A stretch of DNA of 64,000 bases from Roseibacillus sp. (GCA_029242545.1 JAQWTV010000016.1:1-64000); one strand, 5' to 3'. Counted from the first letter of the stretch, positions 9,086-19,064 are shown. Made by a program: numbers and translations. Notes: generated by a model not told the origin, from the letters alone.

Positions 9086-12000
9086 ATGAGACGATGTGCG
9101 CTGGCAGCGATCGTGCTGCTCTCCATGCCCGTATTTGGCGCGGAAGGCCTTCTGGGCTACTACCGACACCCCGCGATACACAACGAGACGATTGTCTTTT
9201 ATGCCGAGAGTGATCTCTGGAGGGTTCCCGTGGAGGGCGGAACCGCCCGGCGACTCACAACCCATCTTGAGCGTGAGCGCTTCCCGTGCATCAGCCCCGA
9301 TGGTAAAACTGTAGCCTTCACGGCGTCTTACGATGGGACTCATGAGATTTATGTCATGCCTCTGGAGGGAGGGCGCCCCTTACGCATCACTCACGAGGGC
9401 GTTAGTGGGCGTCGGGGCCCAAGGCCCGTCTCGTGGAAGTCCGACACGGAGCTGGTCTATGCGACCTGGTATTTTGCTACCCGTGACACTCATCAGCTCG
9501 CCGTGCTGAATGTTGAGAGCGGCAAGAAAAAACTGATTCCTCTGGAGCAGGCCAGTGATGGTGATTTTTCTGATGACGGGAAGACCTTGTTTTTTACTCG
9601 CCTGCCCCGGCAGAACAGTTTTGCAAAAAGGTATCGTGGCGGGCTGATTGAAAACCTCTGGCGTTTTCGTGAGGGAGATGGAGAGGCGGTTCCGCTTACT
9701 CCGGATTATGACGGCACAAGCCGCGATCCCATGGTGTGGAAGGATCGTCTTTACTTCAGCAGTGACCGTGATGGAACGATGAACCTTTGGTCAATCACCC
9801 TCGAGGGTAAGGACCCGGTTCAGCATACGTCCTTTGCAGGATGGGACCTTCTTTCGCCCTCGCTTCACAACGGGAGGATCATCTTCGGTAATCGCGCGGA
9901 TATCTGGATTTACGACATAGCGCAGAATAAATCGCGCAAGGTGGATATTCGCTTGGCTTCTGACTTTGACCAGAAGCGGGAGCGTTGGATCAGCAACCCG
10001 ATGACCTACCTCAAGTCCTGGTTTCTCTCTCATGATGGAAAGCAGGTAGGCCTCACTATTCGTGGGCGTGGCTATGTGTTGCCTGCGAAGGCTGGCCGGA
10101 TCATACGGCTCAGACAAGATAGTGAGAGTCGGACCAGAGATCTTCGCTTTTTGCCCGGAAGCAAGGATGTGATCTACCTTTCTGATCGTAGTGGAGAGAT
10201 GGAATTCTGGCGTGAGCCTGCAAATGGGTTGGGGGAACCATCGCCCATCACTTCCGGAGGGACAACCCTGCGGCATGATGGAATTCCCTCACCAGACGGG
10301 AAGCTGCTAGCTCACACGGATCGGAACCAAGTCCTCTGGATGCGGAATCTTGCCAGTGGTGACGAGTGGGAGGTGGCACGTTCAGAAGAGGGTAATGAAT
10401 GGGACTACATAGATCTGACATGGTCACCCGATAGTCAGTGGATCGCCTATACGGACACCATGGAGAATCAGGCCAAGAGAATCTTTCTCTATGACACCCA
10501 GAAAAGAAATGACCCTGTGGCTGTTACCACGGCACGCCTCGATAGCTACAGCCCTGTCTTCGGAGCGGAAGGGAAATGGCTGTATTTTCTTTCGGACCGG
10601 ACTTTCCGTTCCGTGCAGGGCTCTCCTTGGGGTGCCCGCCAACCTGAACCTCTTCTCGATAAGACGGCTGGGATTTATGCTCTCGATCTGGTCGGAGGAC
10701 AGCGCTCTCCCTTTGTGGCCTCGAACGAGGGGGAGCTCCCACCAGCTGGGGAGGAAGAGGAGAACAAGGAAGAGGTTAATCTGGAGAATCTCGATGGCCG
10801 CCTTTTTGTTTTGCCGGTGGAACCCAGTAATTACCGGTATCTTACAAGAGCCCGTGGAAACCTCTACTGCCTGTATTCTTCTCTCTCGCTAAGCCGTAAA
10901 TCATCGCTGGTGTCCTTTCCCATTACTTCGGATTCTGCCCGGCACAAGTGGACCACGATCATGACCGAGGTAAGAGGTTATGAGATTTCCGGTGATGGAA
11001 CAACCTGCCTGGTGCGGAAAGGAGACAGTTTTTATGTCTTCCCTGCCACCGGCAAGGCGCCGAGTAGCTCCACTCAAGGAAAGCTTAGTCTGAGTGGGCT
11101 CTCTCTCAGTGTGAGTCCTGCTGAGGAGTGGGGGCAGATGTTCCGTGACGCATGGCGCATGCACCGCGATTACTTTTACGACCCTAAGATGCACCGTGTG
11201 GACTGGGATGAAATGGGTCGCAGGCATGAGGCTCTGCTTCCGCGGCTCACAACCCGGTGGGAACTTGATCACCTTATCTCTCAGATGGTCGGAGAACTCT
11301 CGGCGATGCATACCGATATTTATGCGGGGGATATCCGCGATGCGACCGATGGGGCAAGTCTTGGACACCTTGGCGCGCAACTCTCAAAAGTAGAGGAAGG
11401 GTTCCGGATCGACCGATTGTATGAAACGGACCCAGATTACCCTGGAGAGGTGGGCCCCTTGCTCAAGGCTGGGGTGGAGATGGAGGTTGGGGACGTGATT
11501 CTTTCGGTAGATGGTGAGCCTGCTACAAGAGCCCCGGAGATCGGATCTTTGCTCAAGAACAAAGCCGGTCGAAAAGTTCTCCTAGAGTCCCGGAGGATCG
11601 GGATAGGAGGAACCAGAAAATCCATAGTGACTCCTCTGAGCTCGAGTGGCTTTCGCAATCTTAAGACGAGTTACTGGGAATATACCCGTCGACTTGAAGC
11701 TGAAGCGAAGGGCAAGGGGGAGATCGGATATTTCCACATGAGGGGAATGTCAGCTTCGAACTATGCGGAGTTCGTGAAGGGATACTACCCGGTGTTCAAT
11801 CGGAAGGGTCTCATTATTGATATGCGTCAGAATTACGGAGGGAATATCGATAGCTGGATTCTAAGCCGTTTGAGTAGAAAGCCATGGATGTATTGGAAGA
11901 CCCGGACAGGTCGCCCTTTTGCGAACATGCAGTTTGCCTTTGATGGGCACATGGCCGTCTTGGTGGACGCCTATACGATTTCGGACGGAGAGGCTTTTTC

Positions 12001-12340
12001 GGAGGGATTTCGAAGGCTTGGTCTTGGCCCCCTCATCGGAACGAAGACCTGGGGCGGAGGAATTTGGTTGCGGGGTGCCACGCGGCTCATGGACGGCGGT
12101 ATGGCGCGAAGTCCGGAGACGGGTGTTTATGCACCGGACCGGACATGGATCATCGAGGGAACAGGGGTTACCCCTGATATGGTTGTAGACAATCTGCCTC
12201 ACGAATCCTTTGGTGGCCGCGATGCCCAGCTGGAGGCTGCCCTGACCTATCTGCAGAGGAGGATTAAGGAAGATCCGCCCTCAAGGCCCGAGCCCCCGGC
12301 ACGGCCTGACAAGTCTTTCCGCTATCCCGCCCGTCCTTGA
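9086..12340 (+). CDS. Tricorn protease homologue (S41 family), exported
   Basis: 1084 residues from ATG 9086, chosen because MRRCALAAIVLLSMPVFGA is an export signal; an ATG at 9044 in frame would prepend 14 residues. Two TolB-like beta-propellers (about 20-330 and 340-660; repeated SPDGK, DGTMNLW) precede a helical C1 domain, a PDZ-like domain (about 765-840) and a C2 protease domain. The expected active-site residues are all present: His742 (AMHTDIY), Ser966-Asp967 (TISDGEAF) and Glu1024 (IIEGTGVTPD), numbering almost identical to the archaeal enzyme. Tricorn-type proteases cut oligopeptides; this one should work outside the cytoplasm. The C-terminus is proline-rich. It is convergent with the sugar-acid operon. 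Confidence 0.93.
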   Translation: MRRCALAAIVLLSMPVFGAEGLLGYYRHPAIHNETIVFYAESDLWRVPVEGGTARRLTTHLERERFPCISPDGKTVAFTASYDGTHEIYVMPLEGGRPLRITHEGVSGRRGPRPVSWKSDTELVYATWYFATRDTHQLAVLNVESGKKKLIPLEQASDGDFSDDGKTLFFTRLPRQNSFAKRYRGGLIENLWRFREGDGEAVPLTPDYDGTSRDPMVWKDRLYFSSDRDGTMNLWSITLEGKDPVQHTSFAGWDLLSPSLHNGRIIFGNRADIWIYDIAQNKSRKVDIRLASDFDQKRERWISNPMTYLKSWFLSHDGKQVGLTIRGRGYVLPAKAGRIIRLRQDSESRTRDLRFLPGSKDVIYLSDRSGEMEFWREPANGLGEPSPITSGGTTLRHDGIPSPDGKLLAHTDRNQVLWMRNLASGDEWEVARSEEGNEWDYIDLTWSPDSQWIAYTDTMENQAKRIFLYDTQKRNDPVAVTTARLDSYSPVFGAEGKWLYFLSDRTFRSVQGSPWGARQPEPLLDKTAGIYALDLVGGQRSPFVASNEGELPPAGEEEENKEEVNLENLDGRLFVLPVEPSNYRYLTRARGNLYCLYSSLSLSRKSSLVSFPITSDSARHKWTTIMTEVRGYEISGDGTTCLVRKGDSFYVFPATGKAPSSSTQGKLSLSGLSLSVSPAEEWGQMFRDAWRMHRDYFYDPKMHRVDWDEMGRRHEALLPRLTTRWELDHLISQMVGELSAMHTDIYAGDIRDATDGASLGHLGAQLSKVEEGFRIDRLYETDPDYPGEVGPLLKAGVEMEVGDVILSVDGEPATRAPEIGSLLKNKAGRKVLLESRRIGIGGTRKSIVTPLSSSGFRNLKTSYWEYTRRLEAEAKGKGEIGYFHMRGMSASNYAEFVKGYYPVFNRKGLIIDMRQNYGGNIDSWILSRLSRKPWMYWKTRTGRPFANMQFAFDGHMAVLVDAYTISDGEAFSEGFRRLGLGPLIGTKTWGGGIWLRGATRLMDGGMARSPETGVYAPDRTWIIEGTGVTPDMVVDNLPHESFGGRDAQLEAALTYLQRRIKEDPPSRPEPPARPDKSFRYPARP

Positions 12341-12414
12341 ATCTGAGCTCGTCTGTAGAGGTTGAACAGACAATGGGTCAGCTTCTCCAGAAATTCCAAA
12401 AGGGTGGGTAACGC

Positions 12415-13245
12415 CTAGAGGCGATAGGCCCTTTCGCAGTTCTCTTGCAGGATTGCATTCTGCTCTCCCGTAGTGAGGTCAGCAACGTAGCCGCGTACGG
12501 AGTTCGCCCAGTCCGCGTAGGAATTAATCCGGAGGAGGCAGACAGGCCAGTCCGTTCCGAAGCAAAGACGTTCGGGCCCGAATATTTCGAGGGACTCCTG
12601 GAAGTAGTTTTTCAGAGTAGCCTCATCGATCTGGTCGTCGGCCACCTCGGTTACCATGCCGCTGATCTTAACCGCGGTGACGTTGTCACGTTCCGCAAGT
12701 GCAGTCATGCCGCGCTGCCAGTCACTTTCAATTCGTCCGTTGTGGATGACGGGCTTGGCAATATGGTCGATGACGAAGGATTGGCCGGGGTGCCGGTCAA
12801 CAAATTCGATAGTTTGAGGGAGATGCCTTTGAAATATGAGGATGTCGTAGACGAGTTCATAATCCTTGAGCTTTGCGATGCCACGATTGAATTCAGGGCC
12901 GAGTATGAAGTGGTCATCCGGTTCGTCCTGTACTACGTGGCGCACAGCCTTGAACTTGCGATGTTGGGTGAGGCGGTCGAGGTGGTCGGTGACATCGGGA
13001 TCAGCGAGAGGAACCCAGCCCACCACTCCCCGGATGAGGTCGCATTGATCAGATAGTTCAAGAAGCCAGTCGGACTCCTCGAGAGTTTGACTGGCTTGGA
13101 CGGCGACGGTTCCGATTACCCCTGCGGCGGCAGTATTTTCGATGAGTTCCGGAAGAAGGTAGTCCTGTGCGAGAACAGATTTTCCTTCGATCCACGGATA
13201 CTGGGAAGCGTCGTATTTCCAAAGGTGGTGGTGGGCGTCGAGCAT
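12415..13245 (-). CDS. Amidohydrolase, L-fuconolactonase / sugar-lactonase-like
   Basis: 276 residues with no signal peptide. It is an Amidohydro_2 TIM barrel starting with MLDAHHHLWKY, whose His-x-His binds or replaces the metal site, and ending with the catalytic aspartate in CFGTDWPVC. Members that open with this HHHLW motif hydrolyse L-fucono-, L-rhamnono- or galactaro-lactones. It is the last gene of a four-gene minus-strand unit behind an aldo/keto reductase that could supply the lactone. The step (sugar lactone to sugar acid) is well supported as a class; which sugar is inference. The ATG start leaves 123 bp to the preceding gene. Confidence 0.82.
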   Translation of the reverse strand: MLDAHHHLWKYDASQYPWIEGKSVLAQDYLLPELIENTAAAGVIGTVAVQASQTLEESDWLLELSDQCDLIRGVVGWVPLADPDVTDHLDRLTQHRKFKAVRHVVQDEPDDHFILGPEFNRGIAKLKDYELVYDILIFQRHLPQTIEFVDRHPGQSFVIDHIAKPVIHNGRIESDWQRGMTALAERDNVTAVKISGMVTEVADDQIDEATLKNYFQESLEIFGPERLCFGTDWPVCLLRINSYADWANSVRGYVADLTTGEQNAILQENCERAYRL

Positions 13246-13368
13246 GACCTAGGGAGCTGGTAGGTGTTCAAGATTAGGCATTAGATCTTTTTGTCCAACC
13301 GGCAAGTCTGCCCTGCTTCGGTCTGCCCGGGGACCGGATATCGATCCCTATCATGAGGAGAAGAGTTT

Positions 13369-14619
13369 CTACCTTCCGAAAAGGGGCGCCATGTGACGCT
13401 CATAGATGTTCTCGCAGACGTTTTTTCCTATGACTTCGGAGTTGGCCTTGAGGGCGTCAAGGTATGTGTCCCCGAGTTGGGCTGCCACCTTGAAGCCAAC
13501 GTGGAGAAGCTGGCGGAAATGCTGGTTGTAGGCCGGGTTTTCCTGGTCGTGACGGAGGGCGCTGGTATACTGCTCGCTGGTCCATCCATCGACCTCTTCA
13601 GAGCTCGGAAGCTTTGCATTATCAACGTCGATGACAGTAGCGTAGGGCTCACATAGAGCCTCTTTTTTCTCCAGCGCGGTAGCATAGATCTGTTTGGCGA
13701 GAGCAAGAGCGTCCCCTCCTGCTTCAGCAAGGCCGATGAGTTCTTCCAGCCATGTAGTGCCAGCGGTTTTGATATGGAGGCCGGCTCCGGTGCGTGCGAG
13801 TGCACGTTTAATGGGCTCGTAGATGGAGAACTTGTCTGATCCGGAGTGGACGCTGAGCTTGAGAGTTTCGGGTAACCCGTAGGCCTTCACTGCATGGGCG
13901 ATGACGGCAAGGTCATCGTTGAACTCCTGCTCGAACTGGGCAATATCTCCTACATAATCAACACCCTTATTGAAGCGGCCGGTAAATTTTGGGGCGATTG
14001 TCTGGATCGGAAACTTCTGGTCTGCGATCGCGGCCAGAATGACAAGCATCTCGGGAGGAGTTTGAGGATCGTCGGTTTCATCCATGGACACCTCGGCAAT
14101 AAAATCCTCTCCGCCCTTTTCTGTTGCGATGTGCCTGTAGATACGGCCGGCGAGTTCGCAGGCCTTCAGGAATTGTCGTGCGGTTTTCTCAACCATCTCG
14201 CGGCTGATCTCCAGCGGGGTGGCGATGCCCTCGATTGTGATGGTGCCAGTCAGTTCCGGATGACGATTAACGAAGGCTTCAATTTCTTCTGGTGAAGCAG
14301 GAGTCCCGATATCGTCAGCGACATCGATAGTGTAAAAGTCACAGTGAGGCAGGTATCGGTCGACGGTTTCGAGATTGATGTGATCGGCATCGAGCAGGAA
14401 GCCTGCTTGCCAGTCGAGCTGGGCAATAGCGTTCTCAGCGGCTGCCCGAGTCCCAGCTGGATCCGATCCAACAATGAGATGCTCCCGGTTGGACTTGTTC
14501 CATACCGGAGTGACGGAGACTCCTTCGGACGCCAGCATTTGGAAAGCCCGGAGCTGGGGTGCAGCCTGGTGCGCGAAACGGTCGCCGACCCCGAAGGTGA
14601 ATTTATCGATTCTTTTCAT
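13369..14619 (-). CDS. Tagaturonate/fructuronate epimerase family (UxaE-like) protein
   Basis: 416 residues, cytoplasmic. I recognise the UxaE-type family by the MKRIDKFTFGVGDRF opening, IAPKFTGRFNKGVDYVGD, and the conserved LSVHSGSDKFSIYEPI, whose histidine and aspartate probably belong to the sugar/metal site. Characterised members epimerise D-tagaturonate and D-fructuronate; many relatives occur in operons for other sugar acids and ketoses. Here it sits between an aldo/keto reductase and a lactonase, so its substrate may be the 2-keto form of the sugar acid those enzymes make. The family call is good; the exact substrate is open. Confidence 0.75.
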   Translation of the reverse strand: MKRIDKFTFGVGDRFAHQAAPQLRAFQMLASEGVSVTPVWNKSNREHLIVGSDPAGTRAAAENAIAQLDWQAGFLLDADHINLETVDRYLPHCDFYTIDVADDIGTPASPEEIEAFVNRHPELTGTITIEGIATPLEISREMVEKTARQFLKACELAGRIYRHIATEKGGEDFIAEVSMDETDDPQTPPEMLVILAAIADQKFPIQTIAPKFTGRFNKGVDYVGDIAQFEQEFNDDLAVIAHAVKAYGLPETLKLSVHSGSDKFSIYEPIKRALARTGAGLHIKTAGTTWLEELIGLAEAGGDALALAKQIYATALEKKEALCEPYATVIDVDNAKLPSSEEVDGWTSEQYTSALRHDQENPAYNQHFRQLLHVGFKVAAQLGDTYLDALKANSEVIGKNVCENIYERHMAPLFGR

Positions 14620-14684
14620 TGGTAGACTTTTTTAATTATTGTTGAGGGGAAGTCACGTCGTGGAATATGACCGTGCGTCCGCTG

Positions 14685-15623
14685 TCAGTTGTTCTCGGGT
14701 AGCCCCTCGAGGTGACCGATATTTTTCACTGGATCGAAGATTTGAAGAACGGCGTCGAGGAGATCCCGAGGAAGAGGTTTGGCCAGCCATTCAGCCCATT
14801 TGCGAATATTTTCCGGGTTGGCTGATCCGGCTACGCAAGTAGCAATCTCTTCGTGTGCGCACGAAAACTGCAGGGCTAGCTGAGCGATATCAATACCCTC
14901 CTGACTGCAAATCTGGGCGGCTTTGCGGGCGGCCGCTTTGACTTCCTCAGGTTCCTTGAGCCAATCGGGAAGAGGTGCGTTGGTGAGCAGGCGGGCGGAG
15001 AAAGGTCCGGCGTTCATGACTCCCAGTTTCTTTTCACGGAGTCGCGGGAGCAGGTCATCTACCAAGGATGTATTCTGAAGGGTGTGCTGATTGTAGGAAA
15101 GAATGCAGTCGAGTTGCTCTTCTGCGTGGTCGAGCACTTCGTGAAAGGTTTTCATCGGGTAGCACGAAAAGCCTACAGCCCGAACCAGCCCCTTCTTCTT
15201 CAAGGCAAGGGCCGCAGGAATCGTCTCTTCCCAGATCTGAGGCAATTGCACGAATTCAACATCGTGAAGGAGCAGCACATCCAGATAGTCCGTTCCCAGA
15301 CGATGTAGGGAGACATGAACGCTCTCCTCGACTCGGGAGGCTGAAAAATCGAAATGAGTGAGTGAGTAGCGTCCCAGCTTGGATCCCAGCAGGTAGGATT
15401 CCCTCGGAACTCCCCGCAGTGCAATTCCCAGCAGCACCTCTGACATGCCCCTACCGTAGAACGGAGAGGTATCCATGAAGTTGATCCCATGGTCCAGAGC
15501 GACCCGGACAGAGGAGAGTGCTTCCTCAACAGGAACAGGTCGAAATTCCTGGCCCAGGGAGGATGCGCCGAAGCTCAGGATGGGAAGGTCCAGGCCCGTA
15601 TTTCCTAGGGGGCGTGATTGCAT
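14685..15623 (-). CDS. Aldo/keto reductase, L-fucose/L-galactose dehydrogenase-like
   Basis: 312 residues with a complete AKR (beta/alpha)8 barrel. Catalytic tetrad visible: Asp and Tyr in NFMDTSPFYGRG, Lys in LLGSKLGRYS and His in VLLLHDVEF. The opening MQSRPLGNTGLDLPILSFG and the barrel sequence resemble sugar 1-dehydrogenases (L-fucose, L-galactose or D-threo-aldose dehydrogenases), which make the aldonolactone. The lactonase two genes downstream fits this. Cofactor is NAD(P) by family. It is second in the operon, 39 bp after the TIM-barrel isomerase gene. Confidence 0.8.
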   Translation of the reverse strand: MQSRPLGNTGLDLPILSFGASSLGQEFRPVPVEEALSSVRVALDHGINFMDTSPFYGRGMSEVLLGIALRGVPRESYLLGSKLGRYSLTHFDFSASRVEESVHVSLHRLGTDYLDVLLLHDVEFVQLPQIWEETIPAALALKKKGLVRAVGFSCYPMKTFHEVLDHAEEQLDCILSYNQHTLQNTSLVDDLLPRLREKKLGVMNAGPFSARLLTNAPLPDWLKEPEEVKAAARKAAQICSQEGIDIAQLALQFSCAHEEIATCVAGSANPENIRKWAEWLAKPLPRDLLDAVLQIFDPVKNIGHLEGLPENN

Positions 15624-15662
15624 TACTTGGCGGGGGATCGTGGATTGGAAGAAGATGGGGGC

Positions 15663-16478
15663 TCAGCTGGTGAGGGCTCGGAAAGACTTGATTGTCTGCT
15701 CTGCGGCGGCCTCAGGGCTTGGGAGAGGGAAGATTTCCGCAGAAAGGTAGCCATCGTATCCAATCTCTTCTAGAGCGGAGAGGATGGACGTCATCTCTGT
15801 ATGTCCGAATCCAACGGCTTGGCGGTTGGAGTCCGCAAAGTGAACATGACCGACTCGTGATCCTGCGTCACGGATTGCCTGCCCGGCATCAGCCTCCTCG
15901 ATGTTCATGTGAAAAAGGTCGGCCAGGAGGACAGTATGATCCAGTCCATGTTCTTCGAGATATGCTGTCGCAGTGGACAGGTGATTGAATTGATTGGTTT
16001 CGTAACGATTAAGAGGCTCGTAGATGAACTTCACGTCGTTTTCAGCTGCTCGAGCGTCGGTTGCATGGAGCGCTTCAGTGAGCCAAGCGAGGGATTGCTC
16101 TCGGGAGAGATTTCCTCCCCACTTGCCCTGCATGGAACCTAGAATCGCCGGCGCGCCGACCTTGCCGCCAAAGTCGACCATGGAGAGGACGAATTCAAGG
16201 GCTCGAGATCGCTTGTCGGGGTCAGCGTCGGTGAGGGAAAGACCATGCTGGACCATGCCCGCTCCTGTGCCGACCGCTGCGATTGAAAGTTTGTGATCAG
16301 AGGCCATTGAATTCACGGTCTCGGGATCGATGAAGTCGGGCCCCGGCAGGAAAAGCTCTACCGCATCGAAACCCAATTCCGCTGCTTTCGAGAAGCTTTC
16401 AGGCAGAGGCTGATGAAAGACGAAGGGGCCGGCCTTGGCTTCTGCTACCTGAGCGAGGGTAATAGCTGACTTCATCAT
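15663..16478 (-). CDS. Sugar phosphate isomerase/epimerase (AP-endonuclease-2 TIM barrel)
   Basis: 271 residues starting MMKSAITLAQ (the second Met is equally possible). It has the xylose-isomerase-like TIM barrel of the IolE/hydroxypyruvate-isomerase/tagatose-3-epimerase group: metal ligands are expected in KFIYEPLNRYE (Glu), LLADLFHMNIEE (Asp, His), GHVHFADSNR (His) and LSAEIFP (Glu), all present. It is first gene of the four-gene sugar-acid operon and divergent from the DUF1592 gene, so the 155 bp between 16478 and 16633 should hold both promoters; no clear -10/-35 is seen there. The substrate is unknown. Confidence 0.8.
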   Translation of the reverse strand: MMKSAITLAQVAEAKAGPFVFHQPLPESFSKAAELGFDAVELFLPGPDFIDPETVNSMASDHKLSIAAVGTGAGMVQHGLSLTDADPDKRSRALEFVLSMVDFGGKVGAPAILGSMQGKWGGNLSREQSLAWLTEALHATDARAAENDVKFIYEPLNRYETNQFNHLSTATAYLEEHGLDHTVLLADLFHMNIEEADAGQAIRDAGSRVGHVHFADSNRQAVGFGHTEMTSILSALEEIGYDGYLSAEIFPLPSPEAAAEQTIKSFRALTS

Positions 16479-16632
16479 AATTTAGGGAGAATGGGTGGGC
16501 GCTGGCTGCATGGGAGTCAAGGGATTTCCGGGGATTACAATCGTTCTCGACGAGGAGGAGTCATGGAGTAGAAAGAACAACGAAAAATGAGTGTTACTTT
16601 TTCATCATTCCCCGCGTAGTGAGGCTAGGCGT

Positions 16633-18981
16633 ATGAGGTCATCAGGTCTTACATTGGCAGCTTTACTGGCGATAACGGTAACAGCATCCGGCGAAGTCGA
16701 AGTGGAGTTCAGGGAAAAGATAGAACCCTTTCTTCAGGACTACTGCTACGACTGCCATGGAGATGGAGCCAAGAAGGGAGATATTACGCTGGATGATTTC
16801 AAGGATCTCTCAAGTCACCTCGAGAACCACGAACTATGGTTGCGAATCTGGAGGAATGTCAGAACTCATCTCATGCCTCCCGTAGAGGGGGATTTTCAAC
16901 CTTCTCCCGAGGAGCGGGCGGAGCTGATGGCGTGGATAGAGAGTAATGTCCTGAAGCTGGATCCGGAAAATCCGGATCCCGGGAGAGTGACCATCCGGCG
17001 GCTCAATCGCGAAGAGTATCGAAACACGATACGGGACCTTGTCGGAGTCGAGTATAACGTAGATGAAAACTTTCCCCCAGATGATACCGGATTCGGTTTT
17101 GATACCATCGGTGATGTGCTGACAATCTCACCTATCCTCCTTGAAAAGTATCTATTGGCATCCGAGACCATTGCCGATCTTGCGCTTCCCTCAACGGCTG
17201 TGCGTCGGCGTCCAATTGTAATTGATGCAGGGAACTTTCGAGAAAAGGGGAATGATCAGCAGAGTGCTCGTTTCATGGAAGCAGACAAAGGGCATACAGT
17301 TGGAGCTGAGAGAAGATTTAGCAAAGCGGGGACATATGATCTGGAGGTGAGTTACCGGATTGAGAACGAGCGTGGTCGCCCCGAGGGGCAGACTGCCACT
17401 TGGCGTATTCTGGTTGATGGCAAGGAACTTGAGTCGGTGGAAGTCGATGGAGGCAATCGGTCGAGGGTCGAGTTCAGGACCGAGATCCAGTTGAGCGAGG
17501 GAAACCATCGCTTTGAGTTTTCCATTGTCCCCGGGAATCCTGGAGAGGGCAAGGGAACCTGGGGAGTCAGGGTGGAGGATTATAAGCTGGTTCGTCAGGC
17601 GGGCAGTGCCTGGGAGCTTTACCCGGAAACCTACCGGAAGATTTTTTTCAAGGGACTACCGCCCAAGGAGGAGTCAGAGCGGGAGGTCTACCTGCGTGAG
17701 ATCATAAGGGAGTTTGCGTCTAAGGCATTCCGGCGTCCCGCGGAGGCCCGTATTGTCGATGGGTTAACGGCCATGGCCCTGGCTCGCAACCGGGAGGAAG
17801 GAGCGAAGTTTGTAGATGGGGTTAAACTTGCCGTCACTGCAGTTCTTACTTCACCGCGTTTTCTTTTCCGAAGGGAGGTGCAGGCGGAGCCTGATAATCC
17901 CGGCAGGGTGGTTCCGGTTGACCAGTTCGCGCTGGCGTCACGCCTCTCCTATTTCCTCTGGAGCTCAACTCCTGATGAGGAGCTGCTCAGTCTGGCCTCT
18001 AAGGGCGAGCTACGTGCCAAGCTTCGTGCGCAAGTCGATCGGATGCTGTCTGATCGGAAGGCGGACCGCATGGTAAAGAATTTCGTGGGTCAATGGCTTC
18101 AGGCGCGAGATCTTGTGAGCTTGAATATTGATGTGCGTCGTATTATCGGGGAGAGCAACAAGAGGAGCGCCGAACGGGTTTTTGATCAGGAGATGCGAAA
18201 GGACATGGGGAAAGAGACGGAGCTTTTCTTCCAACATATTCTTAAAGAGAACCGGCCGATACTCGAGCTGCTCAATGCGAGATACTCTTTTCTTAACGAG
18301 AGTCTCGCCAAATTCTACGGGGTATCAGGCGTGAAAGGAGGTGCATACCGCCGGGTTGAGTTCGGTGAGGAACAGCAAGCCCGCGGTGGGATTTTGACAC
18401 AGGGGACTTTTCTGATCGTAACCTCGCAGCCAACCAGGACCTCTCCGGTGAAGCGGGGGCTCTTTGTTCTTGAGAATATCCTTGGAACTCCTGCTCCGCC
18501 CGCGCCTCCTGATGTTCCGGAGCTGGAAGATTCAGAAGAGGAGTCTGCCAAGGTCACAATGAGGGAGATCATGGTGGCACATCGGGAAAAGGCGCTTTGC
18601 AAGTCGTGTCACCAGCGAATGGATCCCATAGGCCTCGCGCTCGAGAACTTCAATGCCATCGGACAGTGGAGAGATGAGGACGCGGGTCAGCCGATCGACA
18701 GTGCGGGGCAGCTTGTTACCGGTGAGAAATTCGCTAACGTCATGGAGCTTAAGGAAATCCTGATTAGCTCCCGTAAAGAGGACTTTTACCGGTGCCTTAC
18801 CGAGAAGATGCTTACCTACGCGCTCGGAAGGGGCGTGGAGTATTATGATGCTCCAGCAGTCGATCGTATTGTTGGTCGCTTGCTCGCCCAAGAGGGAAAA
18901 ATGGCAGAGCTGATTTATGGAGTGGTGGAGAGCACCCCCTTCCAGAAGCGCCGGGGGGACGGAGACAGGCTGCAAAATTAG
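16633..18981 (+). CDS. DUF1592-family exported cytochrome-like protein
   Basis: ATG 16633 was chosen over an upstream GTG (16591) because it begins the signal peptide MRSSGLTLAALLAITVTASG. The 782 residues carry, in order, a PSCyt-type haem motif CYDCH (Cys38, Cys41, His42), DUF1587 (VTIRRLNREEYRNTIRDLVGV), a carbohydrate-binding-like insertion (about 190-330), DUF1592 (LASRLSYFLWSSTPDEELL), DUF1588 with a second CxxCH in LCKSCHQRMDPIGLALENF, and DUF1585 at the end (LTYALGRGVEYYD). The combination is specific to Planctomycetes and Verrucomicrobia. Function is unproven; these proteins are thought to be periplasmic or surface redox proteins and nearly always pair with a DUF1552 protein, as here. 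Confidence 0.9.
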   Translation: MRSSGLTLAALLAITVTASGEVEVEFREKIEPFLQDYCYDCHGDGAKKGDITLDDFKDLSSHLENHELWLRIWRNVRTHLMPPVEGDFQPSPEERAELMAWIESNVLKLDPENPDPGRVTIRRLNREEYRNTIRDLVGVEYNVDENFPPDDTGFGFDTIGDVLTISPILLEKYLLASETIADLALPSTAVRRRPIVIDAGNFREKGNDQQSARFMEADKGHTVGAERRFSKAGTYDLEVSYRIENERGRPEGQTATWRILVDGKELESVEVDGGNRSRVEFRTEIQLSEGNHRFEFSIVPGNPGEGKGTWGVRVEDYKLVRQAGSAWELYPETYRKIFFKGLPPKEESEREVYLREIIREFASKAFRRPAEARIVDGLTAMALARNREEGAKFVDGVKLAVTAVLTSPRFLFRREVQAEPDNPGRVVPVDQFALASRLSYFLWSSTPDEELLSLASKGELRAKLRAQVDRMLSDRKADRMVKNFVGQWLQARDLVSLNIDVRRIIGESNKRSAERVFDQEMRKDMGKETELFFQHILKENRPILELLNARYSFLNESLAKFYGVSGVKGGAYRRVEFGEEQQARGGILTQGTFLIVTSQPTRTSPVKRGLFVLENILGTPAPPAPPDVPELEDSEEESAKVTMREIMVAHREKALCKSCHQRMDPIGLALENFNAIGQWRDEDAGQPIDSAGQLVTGEKFANVMELKEILISSRKEDFYRCLTEKMLTYALGRGVEYYDAPAVDRIVGRLLAQEGKMAELIYGVVESTPFQKRRGDGDRLQN

Positions 18982-19064
18982 GGGTTGGAGACACGCGAAA
19001 ATCAGTCAAGAATTTCTGTGCGAATCACTTTAATATTAGCGTATACTGACAACGGATGAGGGAA

